Source: an uncultured Prevotellaceae bacterium
GTDB lineage: Bacteria > Bacteroidota > Bacteroidia > Bacteroidales > Bacteroidaceae
Direction of reading: 5' to 3'
Length of the DNA stretch: 53,296 nt
Assembly: GCA_937891085.1 (NCBI GenBank)
Contig: CALAEY010000085.1
Location: forward strand, 1 to 53,296
The notes under the pieces were generated by a model, which worked only from the letters and a program-made list of their open reading frames with translations, made no database searches and had not been told where the DNA came from. The translations under genes and the position numbers were made by a program. Position 1 is the stretch's first letter; every line of letters begins with the position of its first letter. Below, piece after piece: positions 39,884 through 48,916 of the stretch.

Positions 39884-40177
39884 ATGGCATATATTATTAA
39901 ACCGTTAGTTACAGAAAAGATGACAGCTGCAACCGAGAAGATGAGTAATCGTTTCGGCTTTATTGTTCGTCCAGAAGCTTCTAAACTTGACATTAAGAAA
40001 GAAGTTGAGGCACTGTATAATGTCAACGTAGAAAGTGTAAACACTATGAAGTACGATGGCAAGCAGAAGTCACGTTACACGAGAAGTGGTATCATCAGCG
40101 GACGCACCAACAGATTCAAGAAGGCGATCGTTACGCTGAAGGAAGGTGAGACTATTGATTTTTATAGCAATATTTAA
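39884..40177 (+). CDS. rplW: Ribosomal protein uL23
   Basis: A 97-residue protein at the tunnel exit, contacting trigger factor and SRP. MAYIIKPLVTEKMTAAT and NVESVNTMKYDGKQK are family marks. Preceded by a consensus AGGAGG; 5 bases before rplB. Confidence 0.96.
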   Translation: MAYIIKPLVTEKMTAATEKMSNRFGFIVRPEASKLDIKKEVEALYNVNVESVNTMKYDGKQKSRYTRSGIISGRTNRFKKAIVTLKEGETIDFYSNI

Positions 40178-40182
40178 TAGAA

Positions 40183-41007
40183 ATGGCAGTACGTAAATTT
40201 AAGCCCACAACACCAGGGCAGAGACATAAGATTATTGGTACTTTCGAAGAAGTTACTGCACGAGTACCAGAAAAATCTCTTGTAGTTGGTAAGAAGTCAA
40301 CTGGTGGTCGCAACAATCAGGGTAAGATGACCAATCGCTACATGGGTGGCGGTCACAAGAAGGCTTACCGTATCATCGACTTCAAGAGAAATAAAGATGG
40401 TGTACCAGCAGTGGTTAAGACAATTGAATACGATCCAAACCGTTCGGCTCGTATCGCTTTGTTGTTCTACGCTGATGGTGAGAAGAGATATATTATTGCT
40501 CCCAATGGATTGCAAGTTGGTGCTACACTGATGTCAGGTGCAGAGGCTGCTCCTGAGGTTGGTAACGCACTTCCACTGCAGAACATCCCTGTGGGTACTG
40601 TGATTCACAACATTGAGTTGCGTCCAGGTCAGGGTGCTGCATTGGTTCGCTCAGCTGGTAACTTCGCACAGCTCACTTCGAGAGAAGGTAGCTACTGCGT
40701 GATCAAGTTGCCTTCAGGTGAACTTCGTAAGATCCTGTCTTCATGCAAGGCTACTGTAGGTAGCGTAGGTAACTCAGACCATGGTCTGGAGAGCTCTGGT
40801 AAGGCAGGACGTTCTCGTTGGTTAGGACGTCGTCCTCACAACCGTGGTGTCGTAATGAACCCAGTTGATCACCCAATGGGTGGTGGTGAAGGACGTGCTT
40901 CAGGTGGTCATCCACGCTCTCGTAAGGGCCTTTACTCTAAGGGCTTGAAGACTAGAGCTCCTAAGAAGCAGTCTAATAAGTATATTATTGAGAGAAGAAA
41001 GAAGTAA
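40183..41007 (+). CDS. rplB: Ribosomal protein uL2
   Basis: A 274-residue 23S rRNA binder needed for subunit joining. NNQGKMTNRYMGGGHKKAYR, VGTVIHNIELRPGQGAALVR and MNPVDHPMGGGEGRASGGHP mark the family; the last holds the conserved His near the peptidyl transferase centre. Normal S10 order. Confidence 0.98.
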   Translation: MAVRKFKPTTPGQRHKIIGTFEEVTARVPEKSLVVGKKSTGGRNNQGKMTNRYMGGGHKKAYRIIDFKRNKDGVPAVVKTIEYDPNRSARIALLFYADGEKRYIIAPNGLQVGATLMSGAEAAPEVGNALPLQNIPVGTVIHNIELRPGQGAALVRSAGNFAQLTSREGSYCVIKLPSGELRKILSSCKATVGSVGNSDHGLESSGKAGRSRWLGRRPHNRGVVMNPVDHPMGGGEGRASGGHPRSRKGLYSKGLKTRAPKKQSNKYIIERRKK

Positions 41008-41028
41008 CCTGATAAAATTGAGTAAATT

Positions 41029-41295
41029 ATGAGTCGTTCATTAAAAAAAGGTCCGTATATCAACGTTAAGCTTGAGAAGAAAGTGCTTGCCATGAATGAG
41101 TCTGGTAAGAAGGATGTTGTAAAGACTTGGGCCAGAGCTTCAATGATTTCGCCTGATTTTGTTGGGCATACAATTGCAGTTCACAACGGTAATAAATTTA
41201 TTCCTGTTTATGTTACTGAGAACATGGTTGGTCACAAGTTGGGTGAGTTTGCGCCTACACGAACCTTCAAGGGTCACTCAGGTAACCGTAAATAA
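41029..41295 (+). CDS. rpsS: Ribosomal protein uS19
   Basis: An 88-residue small-subunit head protein. MSRSLKKGPYINVKLEKKV and FVGHTIAVHNGNKFIPVYV are typical, as is the GHKLGEFAPTRTF end. It lies between rplB and rplV as usual. Confidence 0.97.
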   Translation: MSRSLKKGPYINVKLEKKVLAMNESGKKDVVKTWARASMISPDFVGHTIAVHNGNKFIPVYVTENMVGHKLGEFAPTRTFKGHSGNRK

Positions 41296-41329
41296 TGGGA
41301 TTCACTAGAATAATAAAAGTAATAATATA

Positions 41330-41740
41330 ATGGGAGCAAGAAAGAAATTAGCGGCTGAAAAAAGAAAAGAAGCCAAAAAGACCATGTATTTTGCTAAATT
41401 GCAAGATGTTCCTACTTCCCCAAGAAAGATGCGCCTCGTAGTGGACATGATCCGCGGTATGGAGGTGAACAGAGCGCTGGGCGTTTTGAGGTTCTCCTCA
41501 AAGGCACCTGCTGCAAGAGTTGAGAAGTTGTTGCGCTCTGCTATCGCTAACTGGGAGACTAAGAACGAACGCAAGGCAGAGAATGGTGAGTTGTTTGTTA
41601 CGGAAGTATATGTTGACGGTGGCGCTACACTCAAGCGAATGAGACCAGCTCCACAGGGTAGAGGCTATAGAATCCGCAAGCGTTCTAATCACGTGACTTT
41701 GTTCGTTGGCGCTAAGAATAATAACGAAGATCAAAATTAA
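41330..41740 (+). CDS. rplV: Ribosomal protein uL22
   Basis: A 136-residue exit-tunnel protein. VPTSPRKMRLVVDMIRGM and the beta-hairpin tip KRMRPAPQGRGYRIRKRSNH are the family signature. Length is slightly above the common 110-120 owing to a Lys-rich N-terminal extension (GARKKLAAEKRKEAKK). It ends 5 bases before rpsC. Confidence 0.96.
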   Translation: MGARKKLAAEKRKEAKKTMYFAKLQDVPTSPRKMRLVVDMIRGMEVNRALGVLRFSSKAPAARVEKLLRSAIANWETKNERKAENGELFVTEVYVDGGATLKRMRPAPQGRGYRIRKRSNHVTLFVGAKNNNEDQN

Positions 41741-41745
41741 GTAAG

Positions 41746-42471
41746 ATGGGACAGAAAGTTAATCCAATTAGCAATCGTTTAGGAATCGTAAGAGGTTGGG
41801 ATTCCAATTGGTACGGTGGTAAGAACTTCGGAGATTCTCTGTTGGAAGACAGCAAGCTCCGTAAGTATCTGAACGTTCGTCTTGCTAAGGCCAGCGTTTC
41901 AAGAATCGTAATCGAGCGTACTTTGAAACTTGTCACTATCACCATTTGCACAGCACGTCCAGGCGTAGTTATCGGCAAGGGTGGTCAGGATGTTGACAAG
42001 CTGAAGGAAGAATTGAAGAAGATCACAGATAAGGATATTCAGATCAATATCTTTGAGATCAAGCGCCCAGAACTCGACGCAGTGATTGTTGCCAACAACA
42101 TCGCTCGCCAGGTAGAGGGTAAGATCGCATATCGTCGTGCCATCAAGATGGCCATCGCAAATACCATGCGTATGGGTGCTGAGGGCATCAAGGTGCAGAT
42201 CTCTGGTCGTCTGAATGGCGCTGAAATGGCTCGTTCAGAAATGTATAAGGAAGGAAGAACCCCATTGCATACTTTCCGTGCAGACATTGACTACTGCCAG
42301 TGCGATGCACATACCAAGGTAGGTGTTCAGGGCGTTAAGGTTTGGATTTGCCGTGGTGAGGTATATGAGAAGCGTGATTTGGCACCAAACTTCAGCCAGA
42401 CTAAGGAAAGCGGCCGTCCAGGTAATGCTAATGGTGGCAAGAACTTCAAAAGAAAGAAAAATAATCGTTAA
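41746..42471 (+). CDS. rpsC: Ribosomal protein uS3
   Basis: A 241-residue protein of the mRNA entry tunnel. MGQKVNPISNRLGIVRGWDS, the KH-domain motif GVVIGKGGQDVDKLKEEL and GIKVQISGRLNGAEMAR are present. The C-terminal Asn/Lys-rich tail is common in Bacteroidetes. Confidence 0.97.
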   Translation: MGQKVNPISNRLGIVRGWDSNWYGGKNFGDSLLEDSKLRKYLNVRLAKASVSRIVIERTLKLVTITICTARPGVVIGKGGQDVDKLKEELKKITDKDIQINIFEIKRPELDAVIVANNIARQVEGKIAYRRAIKMAIANTMRMGAEGIKVQISGRLNGAEMARSEMYKEGRTPLHTFRADIDYCQCDAHTKVGVQGVKVWICRGEVYEKRDLAPNFSQTKESGRPGNANGGKNFKRKKNNR

Positions 42472-42493
42472 CCTGATTTGATTTTTAGGAATT

Positions 42494-42925
42494 ATGTTAC
42501 AACCGAAAAGGACTAGATACAGAAGACCGCAAGACGGCCGCGGCAGAAGAGGTAATGCCTACAGAGGTACTACTTTGGCTTTCGGCTCATTCGGTATTAA
42601 GGCTTTGGAGCCAAAATGGATCACAGCACAGCAGATTGAGGCTGCCCGTATCGCCGTGACCCGTTATATGCAGCGTGAAGGTCAGGTATGGCTCCGCATT
42701 TTCCCTGACAAACCTATTACTCGCAAGCCTGCTGACGTGCGTATGGGTAAAGGTAAGGGTGATCCTGCAGGATGGGTATGCCCAGTATATCCTGGTCGCA
42801 TTCTGATCGAGATTGAGGGTGTTCCTTTTGATGTTGCTAAAGAAGCTTTGCGCTTAGCTGCTCAGAAGTTCCCTATTACAACTAAGTTTGTAGTAAGACG
42901 TGATTACGATATTCAAAATCAATAA
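42494..42925 (+). CDS. rplP: Ribosomal protein uL16
   Basis: A 143-residue protein near the A site of the large subunit. MLQPKRTRYRRPQDGRGRRG and VWLRIFPDKPITRKPADVRM, then MGKGKGDPAGWV, are typical. A moderate AGGAATT lies before the ATG. Confidence 0.97.
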   Translation: MLQPKRTRYRRPQDGRGRRGNAYRGTTLAFGSFGIKALEPKWITAQQIEAARIAVTRYMQREGQVWLRIFPDKPITRKPADVRMGKGKGDPAGWVCPVYPGRILIEIEGVPFDVAKEALRLAAQKFPITTKFVVRRDYDIQNQ

Positions 42926-42937
42926 TGCGTAAGAGTT

Positions 42938-43132
42938 ATGAAGATAGCAGAAATTAAAGAAATGACTACCAATGACTTGGTAGAGAGAATAGAGGCTGAG
43001 GTTGCTAATTATCATCAGATGCTTTTGAATCACTCTATTTCTCCGTTAGAGAACCCTGCTGAAATCAAGAAATTACGCAGGACTATTGCGCGTATGAAGA
43101 CCGTATTGCGCGAAAGAGAACTTAACAAATAA
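42938..43132 (+). CDS. rpmC: Ribosomal protein uL29
   Basis: A 64-residue two-helix protein near the tunnel exit. MKIAEIKEMTTNDLVERIEA and IKKLRRTIARMKTVLRERE are the family pattern. Its stop TAA shares one base with an in-frame ATG (43132) of the next gene's open frame. Confidence 0.95.
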   Translation: MKIAEIKEMTTNDLVERIEAEVANYHQMLLNHSISPLENPAEIKKLRRTIARMKTVLRERELNK

Positions 43133-43143
43133 TGATCAGCTCC

Positions 43144-43401
43144 ATGGAAGAAAGAAATTTAAGAAAAGAAAGATCTGGTGTTGTTATCAGCAATAAGATG
43201 GACAAGTCTGTTGTTGTTGCTGCTACATTTAAGGAGAAGCACCCTTTATATGGTAAGTTTGTCAAGAAGACAAAGAAATACCATGCTCATGATGAAAAGA
43301 ATGAGTGTAATGTTGGCGATACTGTACGCATCATGGAAACTCGTCCGCTGAGCAAGACTAAGAGATGGAGAGTAGTAGAAATAATTGAAAAAGCTAAGTA
43401 A
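43144..43401 (+). CDS. rpsQ: Ribosomal protein uS17
   Basis: An 85-residue small-subunit protein from MEERNLRKERSGVV. The open frame also allows ATG 43132, which overlaps the rpmC stop as TAATG and would add four residues; the shorter start fits Bacteroidetes homologues. HPLYGKFVKKTKKYHAHDE and the ending TRPLSKTKRWRVVEII are typical. Confidence 0.95.
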   Translation: MEERNLRKERSGVVISNKMDKSVVVAATFKEKHPLYGKFVKKTKKYHAHDEKNECNVGDTVRIMETRPLSKTKRWRVVEIIEKAK

Positions 43402-43403
43402 TT

Positions 43404-43769
43404 ATGATACAAGTAGAATCCAAACTTACAGTATGCGACAACAGTGGTGCCAAGGATGCTATCTGCATCCGTGTACTTGGTAGTACTGGTCGCCGTTATG
43501 CTTCACTTGGTGACATCATCGTGGTGGCTGTGCAGAACGTCCTCCCATCAAGTGATTTGAAAAAAGGTGCAGTGTCTAAGGCTTTGATTGTTCGTACAAA
43601 GAAGGAAGTACGTCGCGCAGACGGCTCTTACATTCGTTTTGATGACAATGCATGTGTTCTGCTGAACAATGCAGGTGAGTTGAGAGGTAGCCGTATCTTT
43701 GGCCCAGTTGCTCGTGAGTTACGTGCAGCAAACATGAAAGTTGTTTCACTCGCTCCTGAAGTACTTTAA
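43404..43769 (+). CDS. rplN: Ribosomal protein uL14
   Basis: A 121-residue protein at the subunit interface. MIQVESKLTVCDNSGAKDA and the final GSRIFGPVARELRAANMKVV are diagnostic. Two bases after rpsQ, so coupled; it heads the spc group. Confidence 0.98.
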   Translation: MIQVESKLTVCDNSGAKDAICIRVLGSTGRRYASLGDIIVVAVQNVLPSSDLKKGAVSKALIVRTKKEVRRADGSYIRFDDNACVLLNNAGELRGSRIFGPVARELRAANMKVVSLAPEVL

Positions 43770-43788
43770 TCTTTTAAAGTTTTAAGAA

Positions 43789-44109
43789 ATGAGTAAATTA
43801 CATATCAAAAAGAATGACCTGGTCTATGTAAATGCCGGTGAGGATAAGGGCAAGACTGGTCGCGTTTTGAAGGTGCTCGTTGAGAAGCAGCGCGCCATCG
43901 TTGAGGGCGTGAACATGGTTTCTAAGAGCACTAAGCCAAGTGCTAAGAACCCACAGGGTGGTATTGTAAAGCAGGAAGCTCCAATACACATCTCTAATCT
44001 GAACGTGGTAGATCCTAAGACAGGCAAGCCTACCCGTATCGGTCGTAGAATTGGCGAGAATGGCAAATTAGTACGTTATGCTAAAAAATCAGGAGAGGAG
44101 ATCAAGTAA
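43789..44109 (+). CDS. rplX: Ribosomal protein uL24
   Basis: A 106-residue assembly-initiating protein. The KOW motif is LVYVNAGEDKGKTGRVLKV; GVNMVSKSTKPSAKNPQGGI follows. Its TAA overlaps the rplE ATG by one base. Confidence 0.96.
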   Translation: MSKLHIKKNDLVYVNAGEDKGKTGRVLKVLVEKQRAIVEGVNMVSKSTKPSAKNPQGGIVKQEAPIHISNLNVVDPKTGKPTRIGRRIGENGKLVRYAKKSGEEIK

Positions 44110-44666
44110 TGAGTAATACTGCTAGTCTTAAGAAAGAATACAATGAGCGCATCGCTCCTGCGTTGAAGGCTCAGTTCCAGTACACTTCTTCTATGCAGGT
44201 GCCTGTACTTAAGAAGATTGTTGTCAATCAGGGCTTAGGTATCGCCGTTGCTGACAAGAAGATTATTGATGAAGCTATCGAACAGCTTACTGCCATTACT
44301 GGTCAGAAGGCTGTTGCAACTATTTCTAAGAAAGACGTTGCCCAGTTCAAGTTGCGTAAGCAAATGCCTATCGGTGTGATGGTGACACTCCGCCGTGAAA
44401 GAATGTACGAATTCCTGGAGCGCCTCGTTCGCGTGGCTCTGCCTCGTATCCGTGACTTTAAGGGTATTGAAAGCAAGTTTGATGGTCGTGGTAACTATAC
44501 TCTCGGTATCGAAGAGCAGATTATCTTCCCAGAGATCAACGTTGATGGCATCAGCCACATCCTGGGTATGAATATCACCTTCGTTACTTCTGCTAAGACT
44601 GACGAGGAAGGTTACGCTCTGCTTAAAGAGTTCGGCTTACCATTTAAGAACGCTAAAAACAACTAA
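44109..44666 (+). CDS. rplE: Ribosomal protein uL5
   Basis: A 185-residue 5S rRNA-binding protein. QVPVLKKIVVNQGLGIAVAD, RRERMYEFLERLVRVALPRI and the region RDFKGI followed by NYTLGIEEQIIFPEI are typical. Coupled to rplX and 5 bases before rpsN. Confidence 0.97.
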   Translation: MSNTASLKKEYNERIAPALKAQFQYTSSMQVPVLKKIVVNQGLGIAVADKKIIDEAIEQLTAITGQKAVATISKKDVAQFKLRKQMPIGVMVTLRRERMYEFLERLVRVALPRIRDFKGIESKFDGRGNYTLGIEEQIIFPEINVDGISHILGMNITFVTSAKTDEEGYALLKEFGLPFKNAKNN

Positions 44667-44671
44667 GAGAT

Positions 44672-44971
44672 ATGGCAAAAGAATCAATGAAAGCGCGTGA
44701 AGTACGTCGCGCCAAGTTAATCGCCAGATATGCTGAGAAGAGAGCTGCTCTGAAGGAGATTGTTAGAAAAGGCGAGCCTGCAGAGGCTTTTGAGGCTGCA
44801 CAGAAGTTGCAGGCTATCCCAAAGAATGCCAACCCAATCCGTCTTCACAATCGTTGTAAGCTCACTGGCCGTCCAAGAGGATATATGCGTCAGTTCGGCA
44901 TTTCAAGAATTCAATTCCGTGAGATGGCTTCAAACGGCTTGATTCCTGGAGTTAAGAAGGCAAGCTGGTAA
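44672..44971 (+). CDS. rpsN: Ribosomal protein uS14, zinc-free long form
   Basis: A 99-residue form without the CxxC zinc motif. MAKESMKAREVRRAKLIARY and NRCKLTGRPRGYMRQFGISR are family marks; the single Cys cannot form a zinc site. This is the usual type in Bacteroidetes. A 54-base gap to rpsH follows. Confidence 0.96.
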   Translation: MAKESMKAREVRRAKLIARYAEKRAALKEIVRKGEPAEAFEAAQKLQAIPKNANPIRLHNRCKLTGRPRGYMRQFGISRIQFREMASNGLIPGVKKASW

Positions 44972-45025
44972 TTTTAGTTTTAAATATTGTCAGGGTAGTC
45001 CTGATTAATTTAATTTATTAATTAT

Positions 45026-45421
45026 ATGACAGATCCAATTGCAGATTATTTGACAAGACTTCGCAATGCTATTCAGGCTAAGCACAGAGTAGTAGAAGTT
45101 CCTGCTTCAAATTTGAAGAAAGAGATCACAAAGATCCTTTTTGAGAAAGGCTACATTCTTAATTACAAGTTTGTAGATGATGGTCCACAGGGCACAATCA
45201 AGGTTGCCTTGAAGTATGATCCAGTAAACAAGGTAAACGCAATCAAGTGCCTGAAGAGAGTCTCTTCTCCAGGTTTGCGTAAGTATACTGGTTACAAAGA
45301 CATGCCGAGAGTAATCAATGGTTTAGGTATTGCTATAATATCTACTTCCAAGGGTGTGATGACCGATAAGGAGGCTTCAGAGCTGAAGATTGGTGGTGAG
45401 GTATTATGTTATGTTTATTAA
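45026..45421 (+). CDS. rpsH: Ribosomal protein uS8
   Basis: A 131-residue central-domain protein, a translational repressor of the spc operon in E. coli. MTDPIADYLTRLRNAIQAKH and GLGIAIISTSKGVMTDKEA, ending GGEVLCYVY, are the signature. Confidence 0.97.
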   Translation: MTDPIADYLTRLRNAIQAKHRVVEVPASNLKKEITKILFEKGYILNYKFVDDGPQGTIKVALKYDPVNKVNAIKCLKRVSSPGLRKYTGYKDMPRVINGLGIAIISTSKGVMTDKEASELKIGGEVLCYVY

Positions 45422-45423
45422 TT

Positions 45424-45430
45424 AGGAGGA
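45424..45430 (+). promoter_or_regulatory. Strong Shine-Dalgarno sequence before rplF
   Basis: AGGAGGA ends 6 bases before the rplF ATG at 45437. It is the second consensus site in the operon, in organisms that mostly do not use them. Confidence 0.7.
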
Positions 45431-45436
45431 TTAGCA

Positions 45437-46006
45437 ATGTCAAGAATAGGAAAATTACCCGTTGTTATTCCCGCTGGTGTTACAGTGGATTATAAAGATA
45501 ACGTGATTACCGTTAAAGGCCCTAAGGGTGAGTTGTGCCAGCAGATCAATCCTGCCATCAATGTGACTATGGAAGACGGTCATATCGTGTTCGAGGAGAA
45601 TAACGAGATGATGAACGACGATCCAAAGCAGCGTCATGCATATCATGGTCTGTATCGTGCATTGGTACACAACATGGTAGTAGGCGTTTCTGAAGGCTAC
45701 AAGGCAGAGCTGGAGCTCGTGGGTGTTGGTTATCGTGCCAATAATCAGGGAAACCTGCTTGAACTTGTTCTGGGTTATACTCATAGCATTTTCATTCAGT
45801 TGCCTCCTGAGGTAAAGGTAGAGACCAAGTCTGAGAGAAATAAGAACCCACGCATCTTGTTGGAGTCTTGCGACAAGCAGTTGCTTGGTCAAATCTGCTC
45901 AAAGATACGTTCTTTCCGTATGCCTGAACCATATAAGGGTAAGGGTGTATTGTTTGTTGGCGAAGTTATTCGCAGAAAGTCTGGTAAAGCAGCTGGTGCA
46001 AAATAA
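45437..46006 (+). CDS. rplF: Ribosomal protein uL6
   Basis: A 189-residue protein near the factor-binding site. MSRIGKLPVVIPAGVTVDYK, VGVGYRANNQG and the end EPYKGKGVLFVGEVIRRKSG are typical. Preceded by AGGAGGA. Confidence 0.97.
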   Translation: MSRIGKLPVVIPAGVTVDYKDNVITVKGPKGELCQQINPAINVTMEDGHIVFEENNEMMNDDPKQRHAYHGLYRALVHNMVVGVSEGYKAELELVGVGYRANNQGNLLELVLGYTHSIFIQLPPEVKVETKSERNKNPRILLESCDKQLLGQICSKIRSFRMPEPYKGKGVLFVGEVIRRKSGKAAGAK

Positions 46007-46025
46007 TCTTTAAAATGATAGTATT

Positions 46026-46370
46026 ATGACAACAAAAATAGAAAGACGAATTAAGATTAAACACAGAATACGTAGAAGAATCTCTGGTACAGCAGATCGC
46101 CCACGTATGACTGTATTTAGAAGTAATAAGCAGATTTATGTTCAGTTGATCGATGATCTGAGCGGTACTACTTTAGCTGCAGCTTCTTCTCTGGGTATGA
46201 CTGAGAAGATGCCTAAGAAAGAGCAGGCTGCCAAGGTGGGTGAACTGATTGCAAAGAGAGCTCAGGAAGCAGGTATTACCTCTGTAGTTTTCGACCGTAA
46301 TGGTTATCTGTATCATGGGAGAGTAAAAGAAGTAGCTGATGCTGCTCGTAACGGTGGACTTAAATTTTAA
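46026..46370 (+). CDS. rplR: Ribosomal protein uL18
   Basis: A 114-residue 5S rRNA-binding protein. RIKHRIRRRISGTADRPRM, then VFRSNKQIYVQLIDD and VVFDRNGYLYHGRVKEVAD are the signature. It lies 5 bases before rpsE. Confidence 0.97.
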   Translation: MTTKIERRIKIKHRIRRRISGTADRPRMTVFRSNKQIYVQLIDDLSGTTLAAASSLGMTEKMPKKEQAAKVGELIAKRAQEAGITSVVFDRNGYLYHGRVKEVADAARNGGLKF

Positions 46371-46375
46371 TCATT

Positions 46376-46894
46376 ATGGCAGTACAAAATAATAAAGTTA
46401 GAGTTTCAAGCGAGACTGAGCTTAAAGACAGATTGGTTGCCATTAATCGTGTTACTAAGGTAACCAAGGGTGGTAGAACCTTTAGTTTTTCTGCGATAGT
46501 GGTTGTTGGTAATGAAGATGGTGTTATCGGCTATGGCCTTGGTAAGGCAAGTGAAGTCACTGCAGCCATTGCTAAGGGCGTTGAGTCTGCAAAGAAGAAC
46601 CTGACTAAGGTTCCTGTTCTGAAGGGTACAGTTCCTCACGAGCAGACCGCTAAGTTCGGTGGTGCAGAAGTTTTCATCAAGCCTGCAGCCCATGGTACTG
46701 GTGTAGTAGCTGGTGGCGCTATGCGTGCCGTACTTGAGAGTGTTGGTATTACTGACGTGCTTGCTAAGGCAAAGGGTTCATCAAACCCTCACAACTTGGT
46801 TAAGGCTACTATCCTTGCCCTGAGTGAGATGCGTGATGCACGCACCGTAGCTCAGAACAGAGGCATCAGTATAGAAAAAGTATTTAAAGGATAA
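46376..46894 (+). CDS. rpsE: Ribosomal protein uS5
   Basis: A 172-residue accuracy protein. DRLVAINRVTKVTKGGRTFS, GYGLGKASEVTAAIAKG and VFIKPAAHGTGVVAGGAMRA are typical. A weak AAGGAGA precedes the next gene, rpmD. Confidence 0.97.
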   Translation: MAVQNNKVRVSSETELKDRLVAINRVTKVTKGGRTFSFSAIVVVGNEDGVIGYGLGKASEVTAAIAKGVESAKKNLTKVPVLKGTVPHEQTAKFGGAEVFIKPAAHGTGVVAGGAMRAVLESVGITDVLAKAKGSSNPHNLVKATILALSEMRDARTVAQNRGISIEKVFKG

Positions 46895-46906
46895 GGAGAT
46901 TCATAT

Positions 46907-47083
46907 ATGGCAACTATTAAGATTAAACAAACGAAGAGTAGAATCGGTGCACCTGCAGTTCAGAGAAGAACACTGGATTCACTGGGCCTGAGAAAACTTA
47001 ATCATGTGGTTGAACATGAGGATACTCCTTCTATTCGTGGTATGGTAGAAAAGGTAAAGCACCTGGTAACTATCGTTAAGTAA
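46907..47083 (+). CDS. rpmD: Ribosomal protein uL30
   Basis: A 58-residue protein starting MATIKIKQTKSRIGAPAVQR, with LDSLGLRKLNHVVEHEDTPS and a final GMVEKVKHLVTIVK; this is L30 in its expected place between rpsE and rplO. An AAGGAG lies 12 bases before the ATG. Confidence 0.96.
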   Translation: MATIKIKQTKSRIGAPAVQRRTLDSLGLRKLNHVVEHEDTPSIRGMVEKVKHLVTIVK

Positions 47084-47111
47084 TTAAGTTTGACTTTTAA
47101 AGATTTATAAT

Positions 47112-47558
47112 ATGGACTTAAGTAATTTAAAACCTGCAGCTGGTTCGGTTCACTCAAGAAAGAGAGTCGGCCGCGGTCCAGGCTCTGGCTTGGGCGGTAC
47201 TTCAACCAGAGGTACTAAGGGTGCTAAGTCACGCTCAGGATATAAGAAGAAGATTGGTTTTGAAGGTGGTCAGATGCCACTTCAGCGCCGCGTGCCTAAG
47301 TTTGGCTTCAAGAACATTAACCGTGTTTCTTACAAGGCCATCAACTTGGAAACTATTCAGACATTGGCTGAGGCTCAGAACTTGCAGACTGTGGGTATTA
47401 ATGAACTTGTAGCAGCAGGTTTCATTTCTTCAAAGCATCTTGTTAAAGTGCTCGGAAACGGCGAGATTACTCGTGCTTTGGAAGTACAGGCTCATGCCTT
47501 CTCTAAGTCGGCTGAGGCTGCTATTGAAGCTGCTGGTGGTAAAGTTGTAAAACTCTAA
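47112..47558 (+). CDS. rplO: Ribosomal protein uL15
   Basis: A 148-residue late-assembly protein. RKRVGRGPGSGLGGTSTRGT, then GFEGGQMPLQRRVPKFGF, is the Gly/Arg-rich signature. Four bases before secY. Confidence 0.97.
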   Translation: MDLSNLKPAAGSVHSRKRVGRGPGSGLGGTSTRGTKGAKSRSGYKKKIGFEGGQMPLQRRVPKFGFKNINRVSYKAINLETIQTLAEAQNLQTVGINELVAAGFISSKHLVKVLGNGEITRALEVQAHAFSKSAEAAIEAAGGKVVKL

Positions 47559-47562
47559 ATCA

Positions 47563-48906
47563 ATGAGAAAAGCTATTGAAACATTAAAGAATATATGGAA
47601 GATTGAGGATCTTCGTCAAAGGATCCTCATCACCATATTGTTTGTGGCAATTTACCGATTTGGTTCTTATGTCGTATTGCCAGGTATCAACCCTGCAATG
47701 CTGACGCAGTTGCGCCAACAAACCAGCGAAGGCCTTTTGGCTTTGTTAAACATGTTTTCTGGTGGTGCTTTCTCCAATGCCTCTATTTTCGCATTGGGTA
47801 TCATGCCATACATCTCTGCTTCTATCGTGATCCAGTTGCTGGGTATCGCACTTCCTTATTTCCAGAAGTTGCAGCGCGAGGGAGAGAGTGGACGTAGAAA
47901 GTTGAATCAGTACACTCGCTATTTGACTATCTTCATCCTGTTGGTGCAGGCACCTTCATACTTGCTTAACCTGAGATATCAGTCTGGTGGTTCCTTAAAT
48001 GCTTCTTTAGATTGGACTCTGTTTATGTTTACTTCTACTATCATCTTGGCTGCAGGAAGTATGTTTATCTTGTGGCTGGGTGAGAGAATTACTGATAAGG
48101 GTATCGGCAATGGTATTTCTCTGATCATTATGATTGGTATCATAGCCCGTCTGCCTCAGGCTTTGTTCCAGGAGATCATCTCTCGTATGACAGAGCGTAC
48201 TGGTGGTCTGGTGATGTTCCTCATTGAGATTATCGTATTGCTGGTTGTAGTTGCATTGGCCATTCTGCTTGTTCAGGGTGTTCGCAAGGTGCCAGTGCAG
48301 TATGCTAAGAAGATTGTGGGCAACAGACAAGTTGGTGGTGCCCGTCAATACATCCCTTTGAAAGTGAATGCAGCTAATGTGATGCCTATCATCTTTGCAC
48401 AGGCCATCATGTTTATCCCAATTTCTCTCATCGGCTTCACAGATATGCAGAACACAAGTAGCTTTATGCAGGCGTTTACCGACTCTAGGAGTTTTTGGTA
48501 CAACTTTGTATTTGCTATTTTGTGTATTGTCTTCACCTATTTCTATACTGCTATTACTATCAATCCACAGCAGATGGCAGAAGATATGAAGCGTAATAAT
48601 GGCTTTATCCCAGGTGTGAAGCCTGGTAAGGCTACCGCCGACTATATCGATGAGATTATGTCACGCATCACGCTTCCAGGAGCATTGTTCCTGACCTTCG
48701 TTGCTATCATGCCAGCATTTGCAAGTGTGTTTGGCGTTCAGACTGAGTTCTCTCAGTTCTTCGGCGGCACGTCATTGCTGATCTTGGTAGGTGTGGTACT
48801 TGATACACTCCAGCAGGTAGAGAGTCACTTGTTGATGCGTCACTACGACGGCTTGTTGCAGTCTGGTCGCATTAAAGGTCGCTCAGGTGGAGTTGCCGCT
48901 TATTAA
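47563..48906 (+). CDS. secY: Preprotein translocase subunit SecY
   Basis: The channel of the Sec system, 447 residues with ten membrane helices. MRKAIETLKNIWKIEDLRQR leads into helix 1; YRFGSYVVLPGI, NMFSGGAFSNASIFALGIMP and ASIVIQLLG form the plug and gate region, and DTLQQVESHLLMRHYDGL is the cytoplasmic end. It sits within the spc group as usual; adk does not follow. Confidence 0.98.
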   Translation: MRKAIETLKNIWKIEDLRQRILITILFVAIYRFGSYVVLPGINPAMLTQLRQQTSEGLLALLNMFSGGAFSNASIFALGIMPYISASIVIQLLGIALPYFQKLQREGESGRRKLNQYTRYLTIFILLVQAPSYLLNLRYQSGGSLNASLDWTLFMFTSTIILAAGSMFILWLGERITDKGIGNGISLIIMIGIIARLPQALFQEIISRMTERTGGLVMFLIEIIVLLVVVALAILLVQGVRKVPVQYAKKIVGNRQVGGARQYIPLKVNAANVMPIIFAQAIMFIPISLIGFTDMQNTSSFMQAFTDSRSFWYNFVFAILCIVFTYFYTAITINPQQMAEDMKRNNGFIPGVKPGKATADYIDEIMSRITLPGALFLTFVAIMPAFASVFGVQTEFSQFFGGTSLLILVGVVLDTLQQVESHLLMRHYDGLLQSGRIKGRSGGVAAY

Positions 48907-48916
48907 GTTTTGATGA

